The notes under the pieces are model-generated. The model was not told the origin of the DNA and made no database searches. It saw only the letters and a list, made by a program, of their open reading frames with translations. Of a stretch of 64,000 bases of DNA, positions 22,201 to 29,267 are shown in pieces. The DNA lies in NCBI GenBank assembly GCA_016713085.1, contig JADJPV010000002.1, positions 1,178,001 through 1,242,000 of the forward strand. Reading direction: 5' to 3'. Both the position numbers and the translations under genes were made by a program. Position 1 is the stretch's first letter. Every line of letters begins with the position of its first letter. Source of the DNA: Chitinophagaceae bacterium (GTDB taxonomy: Bacteria; Bacteroidota; Bacteroidia; Chitinophagales; Chitinophagaceae).

Positions 22201-22651
22201 TTCTGGTGTTAATGCCGTTACTTATTCTGCGCAACAGCAGAGCGATGCATTCTTTAAGTTCCTTGCGCAGGATAAATACCTCAGCAAACATATGGGCCAG
22301 GTTGCTGACAGAAACGGAGCTCTGTATCCTTTCTATCACAGATTAGATGCAAGATTATTACAGGACATCTTTACAAATATTGGAAGCAGAAGAAACACCT
22401 TACAGATCAGTGTTGATTGCTTAAACTTCCTGAACTTATTAAATAAAGATTGGGGATTGCGTGATTTCTTCCCTGTAAACAATCCATTGCGTGCTACTAA
22501 GAATGCTACAACAGGTGAAGTAAGATATCAATTGGCTACTTATACACCAAATGGTGCTTCTACACCAATTCTAGTTGACAAGTCATTCGTTAAAAGTACT
22601 TCAACTGCAAGTACATGGTCGGTACAGGTTGGTTTACGTTATATCTTCTAA
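19274..22651 (+). CDS. TonB-dependent outer-membrane receptor with carboxypeptidase-regulatory-like N-terminus
   Basis: 1125 residues. The signal peptide (MRKFRKLLLVSMTVLIS) is followed by a CarboxypepD_reg-like domain (about 25-115: GSISGTVKQTGGEALVGATI), a plug domain (about 125-245, with RDGRYNNFTVDGANLNNNFG) and a 22-strand-type barrel ending in VQVGLRYIF, the aromatic C-terminus expected for BAM insertion. It belongs to the large receptors not paired with SusD: no SusD follows, and the gene has its own terminator. The substrate cannot be read. Relatives are annotated as TonB-dependent receptors or OmpA-related. The frame is intact across 3.4 kb. Confidence 0.88.
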   Translation: MRKFRKLLLVSMTVLISFVSAAQVTTGSISGTVKQTGGEALVGATITVVHKPSGSKYQTISNKGGTFSLPGLRSGGPYTLTIEFVGMKKVEIENITVVLGDDYQANVNLDPQSSSLSEVVITGGKAAANIKSGVSTNVGQRQIATLPSISRSITDFTRLTPQANGNAIAGRDGRYNNFTVDGANLNNNFGLSTDPLPGGNSQPISLDAIEEVSVNIAPTDVRQSNFTGANIASVTKSGSNSFKGTAYGFYRDQSFIGTEVGNIKLPAQINSKSTLYGVSIGGPIIKDKLFFFINGEIEKRVTPPLSSFTPTGGGGTGNVSNVKIDSLKKFSEHLASKYGYQTGSYNGLPNANIKNYKILARIDWNINTIHKLTLKYSEMVGDDDRLMSNSVPNGGAAGVNTWTAGSRFGTNAMSFANSQYSFHDQVRSASIEMNSNWKGKFSNQFIATATKIRTTRSTPGGVFPFIDIMGDPTKSGVASTYAGGARQNYMSAGQENFSNANDVKNDIYNITENFNYYAGKHTLTLGGSYEYQYVGNMFMPGAQSYYAFGSLEEFMTPGTHPIAFTYTFSRIPGKEKVYSAEMKIGQLGLYVQDEINVNQKLKIILGLRFDKPLYPEQPLENPAISALSFPGPDGKPTNYNTGKWPKSTFYPSPRVSVRWDVTGDKSMMVRAGTGIYTGRIPFVYLTNMPTNSGMYQVSALANASQLSQITFSSDPNAWKSLFTAPAAVPNSAGWVVIDPKYKFPQVWRTNLGFDKKYTKGLTLSVDFMYTKDLNATIMRNINQSVPTGTVNLGGSTRQSFVNTSTATRRVYNAYGPVIALENAKNGGSSFSATAQISKSFVKGFYASLAYTFSAAFDLTANPGSTASSTWSGNQTSGNQNDKELSYSNFATPHRIVAIASYRKEYVKHLATTLSLFYEGSQFQNGRISYIYGAASGTAPSGFSNTADVNYDGNSSSDLMYIPKSPSEITFIPVTVGSGVNAVTYSAQQQSDAFFKFLAQDKYLSKHMGQVADRNGALYPFYHRLDARLLQDIFTNIGSRRNTLQISVDCLNFLNLLNKDWGLRDFFPVNNPLRATKNATTGEVRYQLATYTPNGASTPILVDKSFVKSTSTASTWSVQVGLRYIF

Positions 22652-22670
22652 GAATAACATCATTGCAATA

Positions 22671-22704
22671 ACAAAGCCCTGCTGAAAAGCGGGGCTTTGT
22701 TTTT
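22671..22704 (+). terminator. Terminator of the TonB receptor gene
   Basis: ACAAAGCCC (22671-22679) pairs with GGGCTTTGT (22692-22700), followed by TTTT. Confidence 0.85.
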
Positions 22705-22720
22705 ACAATAATCCTGCATA

Positions 22721-22752
22721 AAAAAGAGGAGCGACTGCGTCGCTCCTCTTTT
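22721..22752 (-). terminator. Terminator of the esterase gene
   Basis: A 14-bp perfect stem with a three-base loop (22722-22735 with 22739-22752) ends in T on the minus strand. It sits 21 bases after the esterase stop and back to back with the preceding receptor terminator. Confidence 0.85.
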
Positions 22753-22772
22753 ACTTAAATATTGTTTGTTCT

Positions 22773-23585
22773 TTATTTTTTTAAACCCCACCCCCATTTC
22801 AAAAAATCCGGAAATGCTTTTGCCCATGTAGGTACATCATGTGTTCCGTCTTCCAGTTCAAGGTATTTAACAGCATGGTTATCATATCCTCTATTCTTTA
22901 ACTCTGCAATTAAATCCAATGCGTCATCAATTGAATCGATGATACCATTATTATTTCTGTCTTTCTTTTCATCCAGCAATCCTGCCTGGATAAAAAACTT
23001 CAGCCAGGGTGCCGCCTCACCCTTCTTTACCTGGTTGTGCATGATCCGGTCGGCCTCATCTGTATATCCATCTTCATATGCTTTTTGCCGCCACCATAAG
23101 GAGCCTGAAAAAATTCCCGTTTTACTGAATTCTTCCGGATGGTTCCACACAATATCCATCGCCATCAACCCCCCTAAAGAAAATCCAGCAAAAGCTTTTT
23201 CCTTAAAATGAGGCAGATGATATTTTGTTTTGATAAAAGGAAGCAGTTCTTCAAAAATGAACCTCGTATACTCACTTGCTTTAGCGCCTCTTCCTAAATA
23301 ATCGGGCTGGCTGGCAATTCCATACTCCATTTTCCGGTCGGGTCCGCAATGAATTCCAACACAGAGTATTGGCTCAATATCCTCGTAATAATAAAGATCA
23401 TTGAGTATTGCATCAAAAGGCATCTTTGGAAGATCCTGTCCATCATTAACAAGCAGTAAACTCATTTTCTCAGGATGCTTCACATGCGTGGGCAAATAGA
23501 AATCAATCTTTACATCCCGTTCCAGGTAAGCAGAGCTCAGTTCCGTTTCTTCAACAAGGATACTCTGCGGTTTTTCCTTATGCAT
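22773..23585 (-). CDS. Esterase of the enterochelin esterase-like (PF00756) alpha/beta-hydrolase family
   Basis: 270 residues with no signal peptide, so probably cytoplasmic. An esterase-type fold is visible: SLLLVNDGQDLP early on, the nucleophile elbow GFSLGG (Ser at about residue 144), and a His near the end in EDGTHDVPTW. DRNNNGIIDSIDD forms an EF-hand-like acidic loop between the nucleophile and the catalytic His. It is divergent from the first ATP-grasp gene across a 142-base gap with a promoter candidate for that gene. Hydrolases of this family sit beside amidoligases in other genomes (general knowledge), so it may act on the product of the neighbouring ligases. The real substrate is unknown. 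Confidence 0.85.
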   Translation of the reverse strand: MHKEKPQSILVEETELSSAYLERDVKIDFYLPTHVKHPEKMSLLLVNDGQDLPKMPFDAILNDLYYYEDIEPILCVGIHCGPDRKMEYGIASQPDYLGRGAKASEYTRFIFEELLPFIKTKYHLPHFKEKAFAGFSLGGLMAMDIVWNHPEEFSKTGIFSGSLWWRQKAYEDGYTDEADRIMHNQVKKGEAAPWLKFFIQAGLLDEKKDRNNNGIIDSIDDALDLIAELKNRGYDNHAVKYLELEDGTHDVPTWAKAFPDFLKWGWGLKK

Positions 23586-23629
23586 ACATTCAAAAATAGG
23601 GAATATGAACTAAAATATTTTTCAAACCC

Positions 23630-23663
23630 TTTGTAAATGTTACAAAATTGTGTACTATATTGA
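23630..23663 (+). promoter_or_regulatory. Candidate Bacteroidota promoter for the ATP-grasp/GCS2 operon
   Basis: TTTG (23630-23633), 22 bases, TATATTGA (23656-23663); the start codon is 65 bases further on. The same combination occurs before glgA. Confidence 0.4.
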
Positions 23664-23727
23664 AGGAATAAAAGTCACTATCCTGTTTCATTGCACTTCA
23701 TTTATTAACTGACCTAAACAAATTATT

Positions 23728-24681
23728 ATGAAGAAGATTGGTATCCTGCACGGCAAAGAACGTACTTTCCCGACCGCTTTTGTTGAAAGAGTGAACAGCA
23801 AAAAAATTGAGGGTATTATTGCCGAGCCTGTCCGTATTGACAAAGTTGTGCAAGGAGTAAACAATGGATACGCTGTCATAATTGATCGTATTTCGCAGGA
23901 TGTTCCACATTACCGTGCCTATTTAAAAAATGAAGCTCTCAGTGGAACTGCAGTTATCAACAATCCTTTCTGGTGGAGTGCAGATGATAAATTTTTCAAC
24001 AACTGCCTGGCTACTAAAATTGATGTGCCTGTTCCTAAAACAGTCATCCTTCCTTCAAAAGACAGACCTGATGATACCGGTGATGAATCATTCAGCAACC
24101 TGGCCTACCCCATGGACTGGGAAGGGATGTTTAACTATATTGGTTTTCCTGCATACATGAAACCTTATGCTGGTGGCGGATGGAAAAATGTTTACAAGCT
24201 GAATGATGCACAGGATTTCTTTGAAAAGCATGCTGAAACAGGCCAGCTTGTAATGCTGCTGCAGGAAGAAATTGTATTTGAAGAATACTACCGGTGTTAC
24301 TGCATTGGCCGCAAGCATGTTCGCATTATGAGTTATGAGCCACGCAATCCGCATCATCTCCGTTATGTTGCCGATTTTCAGCCATCAGCAGAAAAATTAA
24401 AAATGATGACTGATATTGTTTTACGTATTAACAATTATCTCGGCTACGATTTTAATACTGTTGAATTAGCATTACGTGATGGTGTTCCTTATGCAATTGA
24501 TTTTTGTAACCCCGCCCCCGATGCAGATCTTCCCAGTGTTGGACAGGAGAATTTTGACTGGGTAGTTGAAGCTGCAGCAAATTACGCCATTGAGCGTGCA
24601 TTGGAACAGAAAGAAGGAGCAGATAATTTAACCTGGGGTGAATATATAAAACGTGGAGCCAATAAAACTCCTCTTTATTAA
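23728..24681 (+). CDS. ATP-grasp ligase (RimK-like), first gene of the amidoligase operon
   Basis: 317 residues, soluble. The N-terminal pre-ATP-grasp part starts MKKIGILHGKERTFP. The ATP-grasp core contains a conserved Lys and glycine-rich loop in YMKPYAGGGWKNVYK, a nucleotide-binding LLQEEIVFEEYYRCY segment, and the metal-binding pair in NTVELALRDGVPYAIDFCN (Glu and Asn). Such enzymes activate a carboxylate as acyl phosphate and join it to an amine or thiol. The GCS2 gene follows after only 24 bases, so the two are an operon. The substrates are not deducible. Close relatives are usually annotated hypothetical or glutathione synthase-like. Confidence 0.82.
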   Translation: MKKIGILHGKERTFPTAFVERVNSKKIEGIIAEPVRIDKVVQGVNNGYAVIIDRISQDVPHYRAYLKNEALSGTAVINNPFWWSADDKFFNNCLATKIDVPVPKTVILPSKDRPDDTGDESFSNLAYPMDWEGMFNYIGFPAYMKPYAGGGWKNVYKLNDAQDFFEKHAETGQLVMLLQEEIVFEEYYRCYCIGRKHVRIMSYEPRNPHHLRYVADFQPSAEKLKMMTDIVLRINNYLGYDFNTVELALRDGVPYAIDFCNPAPDADLPSVGQENFDWVVEAAANYAIERALEQKEGADNLTWGEYIKRGANKTPLY

Positions 24682-24705
24682 ACAAGCTAAATTGAATTCA
24701 TTGAT

Positions 24706-25818
24706 ATGAGTGCAATCAATTACAACCAGTTTACACTTGGCGTTGAAGAAGAATACATGGTGTTTGATCCTGAAACAAGGGAGCTCAAAAGTCATGAACA
24801 AAAAATTGTAATCGAAGGCCAGAAAGTGATCAGGGATAAAGTAAAAGCTGAAATGCACCAGGCGGTTGTGGAAGTTGGTACTGACCTTTGCAAGGACATT
24901 GATGAAGCATTTGCAGATGTTTCTTTATTGCGTAAAACCATCAGTGGTATTGCAGGCGACCTGGGACTTGCTGTTGGTGCAAGCGGAACACATCCTTTCA
25001 GTCATTGGCGTGATCAGCTGATTACCGATCATGTGCGTTACAACCAGATCGTTAACGAACTGCAGGAAGCTGCCAGAAGTAATCTCATTTTTGGTTTACA
25101 CGTGCATGTAGGCATGGAAAACAGGAAGATGGCGATTCACTTAGCTAATTCTGCCCGCTATTTTTTACCGCATGTGTTTGCACTCAGCACCAACTCCCCT
25201 TTCTGGGTTGGGCGAATGACAGGGTATAAATCATTCCGTACTAAAGTATTTGATAAATTTCCCCGCACAGGCATTCCTGAATACTTTGACAGTATTGAAG
25301 CCTATGATAATTATGTTGCGCTGCTTATTAAAACAAATTGCATTGATAATGCAAAGAAGATTTGGTGGGATCTGCGTGTACATCCGTTCTTTAATACAAT
25401 TGAATTCCGTATCTGTGATGTACCGATGACAGTGATGGAAACAACTGCTATTACAGCCTTATTCCAGGCCATTGTTGCCAAACTGTACAAACTGAGAAAT
25501 AAGAACCTGAATTTTATTCAATACCAGCGTGCATTAATCAATGAAAATAAATGGCGTGCCAGCCGTTACGGTATTGATTGATACCTGATTGATTTTGGTA
25601 AAGAAGAAGAAACCAATACCAGAGCACTTATTTATGAGTTACTTTATTTTGTTGATGATGTGGTTGATGATTTGGGTTGCCGTCATGCACTGAATTTTAT
25701 TCCTAAAATGATGGAACAGGGAACCGGTGCCGACAGACAATTAAAGGTGTACGAGGAAACTAAGAGTATGGAAAGTGTAGTTGATTATATTGGCGGACAG
25801 TTCCTGGCAGGAGTATAA
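24706..25818 (+). CDS. GCS2-family carboxylate-amine ligase, YbdK type, with in-frame TGA
   Basis: 370 residues if the TGA at 25579-25581 is read through, matching the usual length (about 370) of YbdK-type ligases. Motifs: FTLGVEEEYMVFDPETREL at the N-terminus (metal and ATP site glutamates), VGTDLCKDI, GASGTHPFSHW, FGLHVHVGM, DLRVHPFFNTIEFRICDVP. The sequence goes on in the same frame after the stop with YLIDFGKEEETNTR, so the stop lies inside RYGID[stop]YLIDFG where the family normally has Gly; one base change (GGA to TGA) explains it. GCS2 enzymes make gamma-glutamyl-type amide bonds with ATP. In this context it probably builds a small peptide-like metabolite together with the ATP-grasp partner. 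The stop could be an error or a real nonsense mutation. Confidence 0.85.
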
Positions 25819-25837
25819 CATTCATCTTATAATATAA

Positions 25838-25951
25838 CTCCGACTTTTAAGTCGGAGATTAAATCATTCAGACTATCGGCTTTAGCCATGATAACATTCA
25901 AGGCTAAAGCCGATTTTATTTTATACAAACCCCGGCTTAAAAGCCGGGGTT
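25838..25951. repeat. Three consecutive perfect palindromes between convergent genes
   Basis: Palindrome 1: 9-bp arms with a 2-base loop (25838-25857, arm AAGTCGGAG). Palindrome 2: 13-bp arms, 14-base loop (25875-25887 with 25902-25914). Palindrome 3: 11-bp arms, 2-base loop (25928-25938 with 25941-25951), followed by an A-rich tract. They lie between the stops of the GCS2 and second ATP-grasp genes and may act as terminators in both directions, or be dispersed REP-like elements. Arms 1 and 3 share an ACTT/GGCTT-TTAA-like centre. Confidence 0.7.
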
Positions 25952-26002
25952 AAAAAATTAGTCATTCGTAAAGTCTTTTGACGTGGATGGAGATAAGATA
26001 TT

Positions 26003-27197
26003 TTATTGCTCAAAATAAGCTACTGTTCCCCCCACCCACTCTTTATCTTTATTGTAACGCACACCAATCATTTTCCCTTTACTCATACGTGCAAGATTAG
26101 TAGCAAGATGAGGCCTTGCATCGCCTTCCAGCCAAACATACATCATACGTATTTCAACTTTAGCGGGAATATCAGGTGTTTCAATAACATCGGCATACTT
26201 TACTTTTCGCTGAAGAATAAAATTCTGGGGGTCAGTAATTGAATCAATATCTTCCTGTGTAATGTCAATCTTTACTCCCTGACCTGCAAAAGAAAACAGT
26301 GGTTTCAGTACATAGTTCTCTAAACCATCCGGCAACTCTTTCACCTCATTTAAAAAGAATGTTTGCGGTACATAAGGATGGTGAATAAACGGCAACGTGT
26401 ATTTGCTGATGCGGTAAAACCAGTTGGGATGCGGCATCCATTCAACATCCAGATCCTGTGTAATATCTACTACATCACCCAATGATTCTTTATTTGCATT
26501 GAGGTCATCAAAAATGATACGGTTGTAAATGCGTTTTACTTCTGTTTTCTTTCCATCTTTTAAATAAAAAAGTTTTCTTCCTTCCTGAATCAGTTTGGTT
26601 AAACAAACTACTTCAATACCTGTGTAGTCTTTTGTGCAGGAAAAATCAATTCTTGTTTTCTGTATCTCGGGTTTTATTTCCAGCAATATTACATTCTCAA
26701 CCGGCAAATCTCCAACAATCAATTTGCGCAGCATGCTGATGTATGATTCCCTGTTATATCCATTGAGATAATGACTGAAGTTAGAAGGAATTGAAAAATG
26801 CTTTTCAATCACTTCAGGATAATAAACCTGGAAGCCATACAAAGTTGGGAACCCCTGCATTTCAATCAGCTGAGGCTCCAGTTCTCCTTTTGTCATTAAT
26901 ACATACTCCAAAATCAAATGAAATCATATGTGATATCCTGTTCTCATTCGGCACTTTTTCTCCCGGTGGAATTGCATTCTCGGTCAGTTCAATAAATTTT
27001 GGATCACAAATTACATCCACAATACTTTCACAGGCATCAATTAATTTCTTCGTAAATTCTTTATCAACAAAAACCGGTGTTTCACAAACACGAAATTCAA
27101 TATCACCTGGGTGCAGACTGTCAAGGTCTTTCAGAAATGCCTGGTATTTCTCCGCTGTAAAATTTTGATTAAAAGCATTGCGTAATGAACGAATCAT
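26003..27197 (-). CDS. Second ATP-grasp-type ligase of the amidoligase locus (single-base frameshift)
   Basis: Joined length is 397 residues. The N-terminal part runs from MIRSLRNAFNQNF to HMISFDFGVCINDK; the rest continues GELEPQLIEMQGFPTLYGFQ. The shift is at 26888-26891: one extra base (T on the plus strand), so gacaaaagg should be gacaaagg. The ATP-grasp signature is a Lys and glycine-rich loop in YVLKPLFSFAGQGV, an adenine-binding FILQRKVKYADV and a late catalytic section KVEIRMMYVWLEG ... ATNLARMSKGKMIGV. LIEMQGFPTLYGFQ resembles the metal-binding segment of glutathionylspermidine synthase-like ligases. It lies 55 bases downstream of the glutamine amidotransferase gene in the same direction. 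It presumably adds an amine to a carboxylate; substrates are unknown. Confidence 0.75.
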
Positions 27198-27252
27198 ACA
27201 GGATGTTTTATCTTCTAAAAATATCTGATTTTACGCAGAAAACAGAAAGATT

Positions 27253-28095
27253 TTAAACAGACACAGCATCCATTGAGAAAATGGAGCGGTACAAAAAGTT
27301 GGGAAGTATATGCGAATATGTGAGTAATATTTTGTCCGGATCTTCCAGGTGCTCAATCATGCTTTTCCATTTTTCAAAGCCATGATTGTCAATTACGGTT
27401 TTCTTTTTCTCTTCTGTTTGAAGATACATGCTCATACCAATAGCATCAGCTTCAGGATGGAACTGTGTGCCTATCATAAATTCATTAAACCGTATAGCCA
27501 TGATTGCTCTTTCAAAAGGAACATGCGGCCGTTCTTTTTCAATACACAGCAGCTTTGCTCCTATTTCTTTCAGGTGTTTATGATTGGGTTGAATCACCTG
27601 GTAATCACGGCTGTCAACTCCGTAAAAAGGATTCACCAGACCTTCAAAAATAATTTCTTCATTTGCACCCTGTATCATGTGTATAGGGAATGCACCAAAT
27701 GCAGTTGATTTCCGGGCACACACATTTCCTATTTCGAAATAGCGGCATGCCAGTTGAAAAGAATGGCAAATGAAGAACACATGTTTTTTCTGATCCTGCA
27801 GCGGATTTTCATTCCACTCTTTAACTTTTGTTATCCAGCCAAAGAAATTATTTTCCCAGTCTGTTCCTTTACTTTCCAGTGGACTGCCCGGCCCGCCAGT
27901 AGAAATATATACATCATAGCTGAGATCAGGTACTTCGTTCTTTCCCCTTACATCAAATTCAGCAAAATCAAGGTTCAGTTGATTGGCATCAGCAAACTGG
28001 TTCAGTATTTCACGGATACAACGCATGCCCTGATTGGCAAAGCCATCATATAAATCAAGAATTGCCACCCTTACATGCTTATTCACTCCGCTCAT
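27253..28095 (-). CDS. Class I glutamine amidotransferase
   Basis: 280 residues, counted from the ATG at 28095; an upstream extension to 28203 is open but runs through intergenic sequence. The class I triad is complete: Cys110 in FFICHSFQLA, then His213 and Glu215 in GTQFHPEAD. An oxyanion-loop motif STGGPGSPLES occurs near residues 65-75. No synthetase domain is fused, so the ammonia released from glutamine must serve a partner; the adjacent ATP-grasp protein (55 bases downstream) is the obvious candidate. It is not a known pathway subunit (GuaA, CarA, PabA) by its sequence. With the two ligases on the other strand it makes up the amidoligase locus. Confidence 0.87.
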   Translation of the reverse strand: MSGVNKHVRVAILDLYDGFANQGMRCIREILNQFADANQLNLDFAEFDVRGKNEVPDLSYDVYISTGGPGSPLESKGTDWENNFFGWITKVKEWNENPLQDQKKHVFFICHSFQLACRYFEIGNVCARKSTAFGAFPIHMIQGANEEIIFEGLVNPFYGVDSRDYQVIQPNHKHLKEIGAKLLCIEKERPHVPFERAIMAIRFNEFMIGTQFHPEADAIGMSMYLQTEEKKKTVIDNHGFEKWKSMIEHLEDPDKILLTYSHILPNFLYRSIFSMDAVSV

Positions 28096-28163
28096 AGCGG
28101 CAAATTTATTGAAAAAATGATGTTTAAACAGACTTTCATCTATCCACAAATGTGGAAAGCCGC

Positions 28164-28191
28164 ACAAAAAATCCCGCTGTACAACGGGATT
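28164..28191 (-). terminator. Terminator of the lipoprotein gene
   Basis: AATCCCG (28170-28176) pairs with CGGGATT (28185-28191), with a T run on the minus strand, 30 bases past the lipoprotein stop. Confidence 0.7.
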
Positions 28192-28220
28192 ATCCAAAAA
28201 CAACCTATAAGAAAAAATGA

Positions 28221-29195
28221 CTACAAACTGTTCAGTAATGCATTAATAGCCGCAAGGCTTGAAAGAGTTGGTTTAACAAAAGACACCATATTGGCTGCCG
28301 TCTTTTCTTCTTTTACTCCCAAATAATAACTGCTGCCTACTTTTGAAACTGAAACAAATATCACAGGTTCATTGACTGGAATATTCGGGAACGAAAAATG
28401 ACGGAGTGTTGGATTTCCTGATAACTGTACAACAGAACGATAATTCTTAAACACTATATATACAGCTGAGTTGGCATTCGAAAATAAATCAGGTAAAACA
28501 GCTTTTATTTCAACACGTGGCTGGCTTGATGGTATTGACCTGTCTACGTTAACCCATCCTGTGCGGTATGTTTCAACAGCATAGCCTTTTGCAGCAGGAT
28601 ATGTATTGGTTGAATCCCACACTTTCACGAATGAATTATCAGTTGCCAAGGTCCAGTCGAACAACAAGGAATTTGTTACAACTGGTGTATTTCCATAAAA
28701 AATACTCATCCCCTGTTTAGGTTCAGCATCACGATAGCGGATAATAATTTTTCTGCTGCTTGCAACTGTAATTGGCTGACTGTTTGATGTAAGTCGTATA
28801 TGCAAAGCTCCACCAGATTCCAAAGGATATTTATTTGTGCTTGTGGGTACTCCATAACGGATAAAATCACCTTTCTTCTGGAGTAATACATATTCAACTT
28901 TTACAGTACCGTTTAGTGCAGTTCCATTGAGCAGAAGTCCATTGGTCGGAAATGAAATCTGTAACCCACTGGCTGAACTAATCGTTGTATCTGTTGCTGT
29001 ATTGATATTTTGTGCAGTGAGACTTCCTTCCAGGTTCTTTGATAAAATAAGTACCTGTGAATTTGCTGTTACATTATTTGTCCATGCGCTGTCTAATTGC
29101 TGGCCCGGGTCAGGTACAAATTCATTTGTATCCTTTTTGCAGGAAGCAATCAGAAGAAGGAAAAATAATAAACTGTTTAAAAATGTTTTCTTCAT
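28221..29195 (-). CDS. Lipoprotein of unknown function
   Basis: 324 residues. The signal ends in a lipobox (LLLIASCKK), so it is anchored by Cys20. The rest is predicted all-beta: GLQISFPTNGLLLNGTALNGTVKVEY resembles carbohydrate-binding or Ig-like sheets, but I recognise no named family. It lies 72 bases downstream of the sigma-linked barrel protein in the same direction and has its own terminator, so it is probably the last gene of that operon and may be a partner or target of the signalling pair. The frame is intact. Confidence 0.7.
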   Translation of the reverse strand: MKKTFLNSLLFFLLLIASCKKDTNEFVPDPGQQLDSAWTNNVTANSQVLILSKNLEGSLTAQNINTATDTTISSASGLQISFPTNGLLLNGTALNGTVKVEYVLLQKKGDFIRYGVPTSTNKYPLESGGALHIRLTSNSQPITVASSRKIIIRYRDAEPKQGMSIFYGNTPVVTNSLLFDWTLATDNSFVKVWDSTNTYPAAKGYAVETYRTGWVNVDRSIPSSQPRVEIKAVLPDLFSNANSAVYIVFKNYRSVVQLSGNPTLRHFSFPNIPVNEPVIFVSVSKVGSSYYLGVKEEKTAANMVSFVKPTLSSLAAINALLNSL

Positions 29196-29267
29196 ATTCG
29201 GGATTTAAAATAAAATAGGTGCTTTCCCCGGGTTACTGGAAACATCCGTATTTATTTGATTCATGAT

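Noticed and set aside
28096..28203. Longer N-terminus of the glutamine amidotransferase, from 28203
   Set aside because: It overlaps the terminator of the neighbouring gene and adds 36 residues with no similarity to the family; the ATG at 28095 is preferred.
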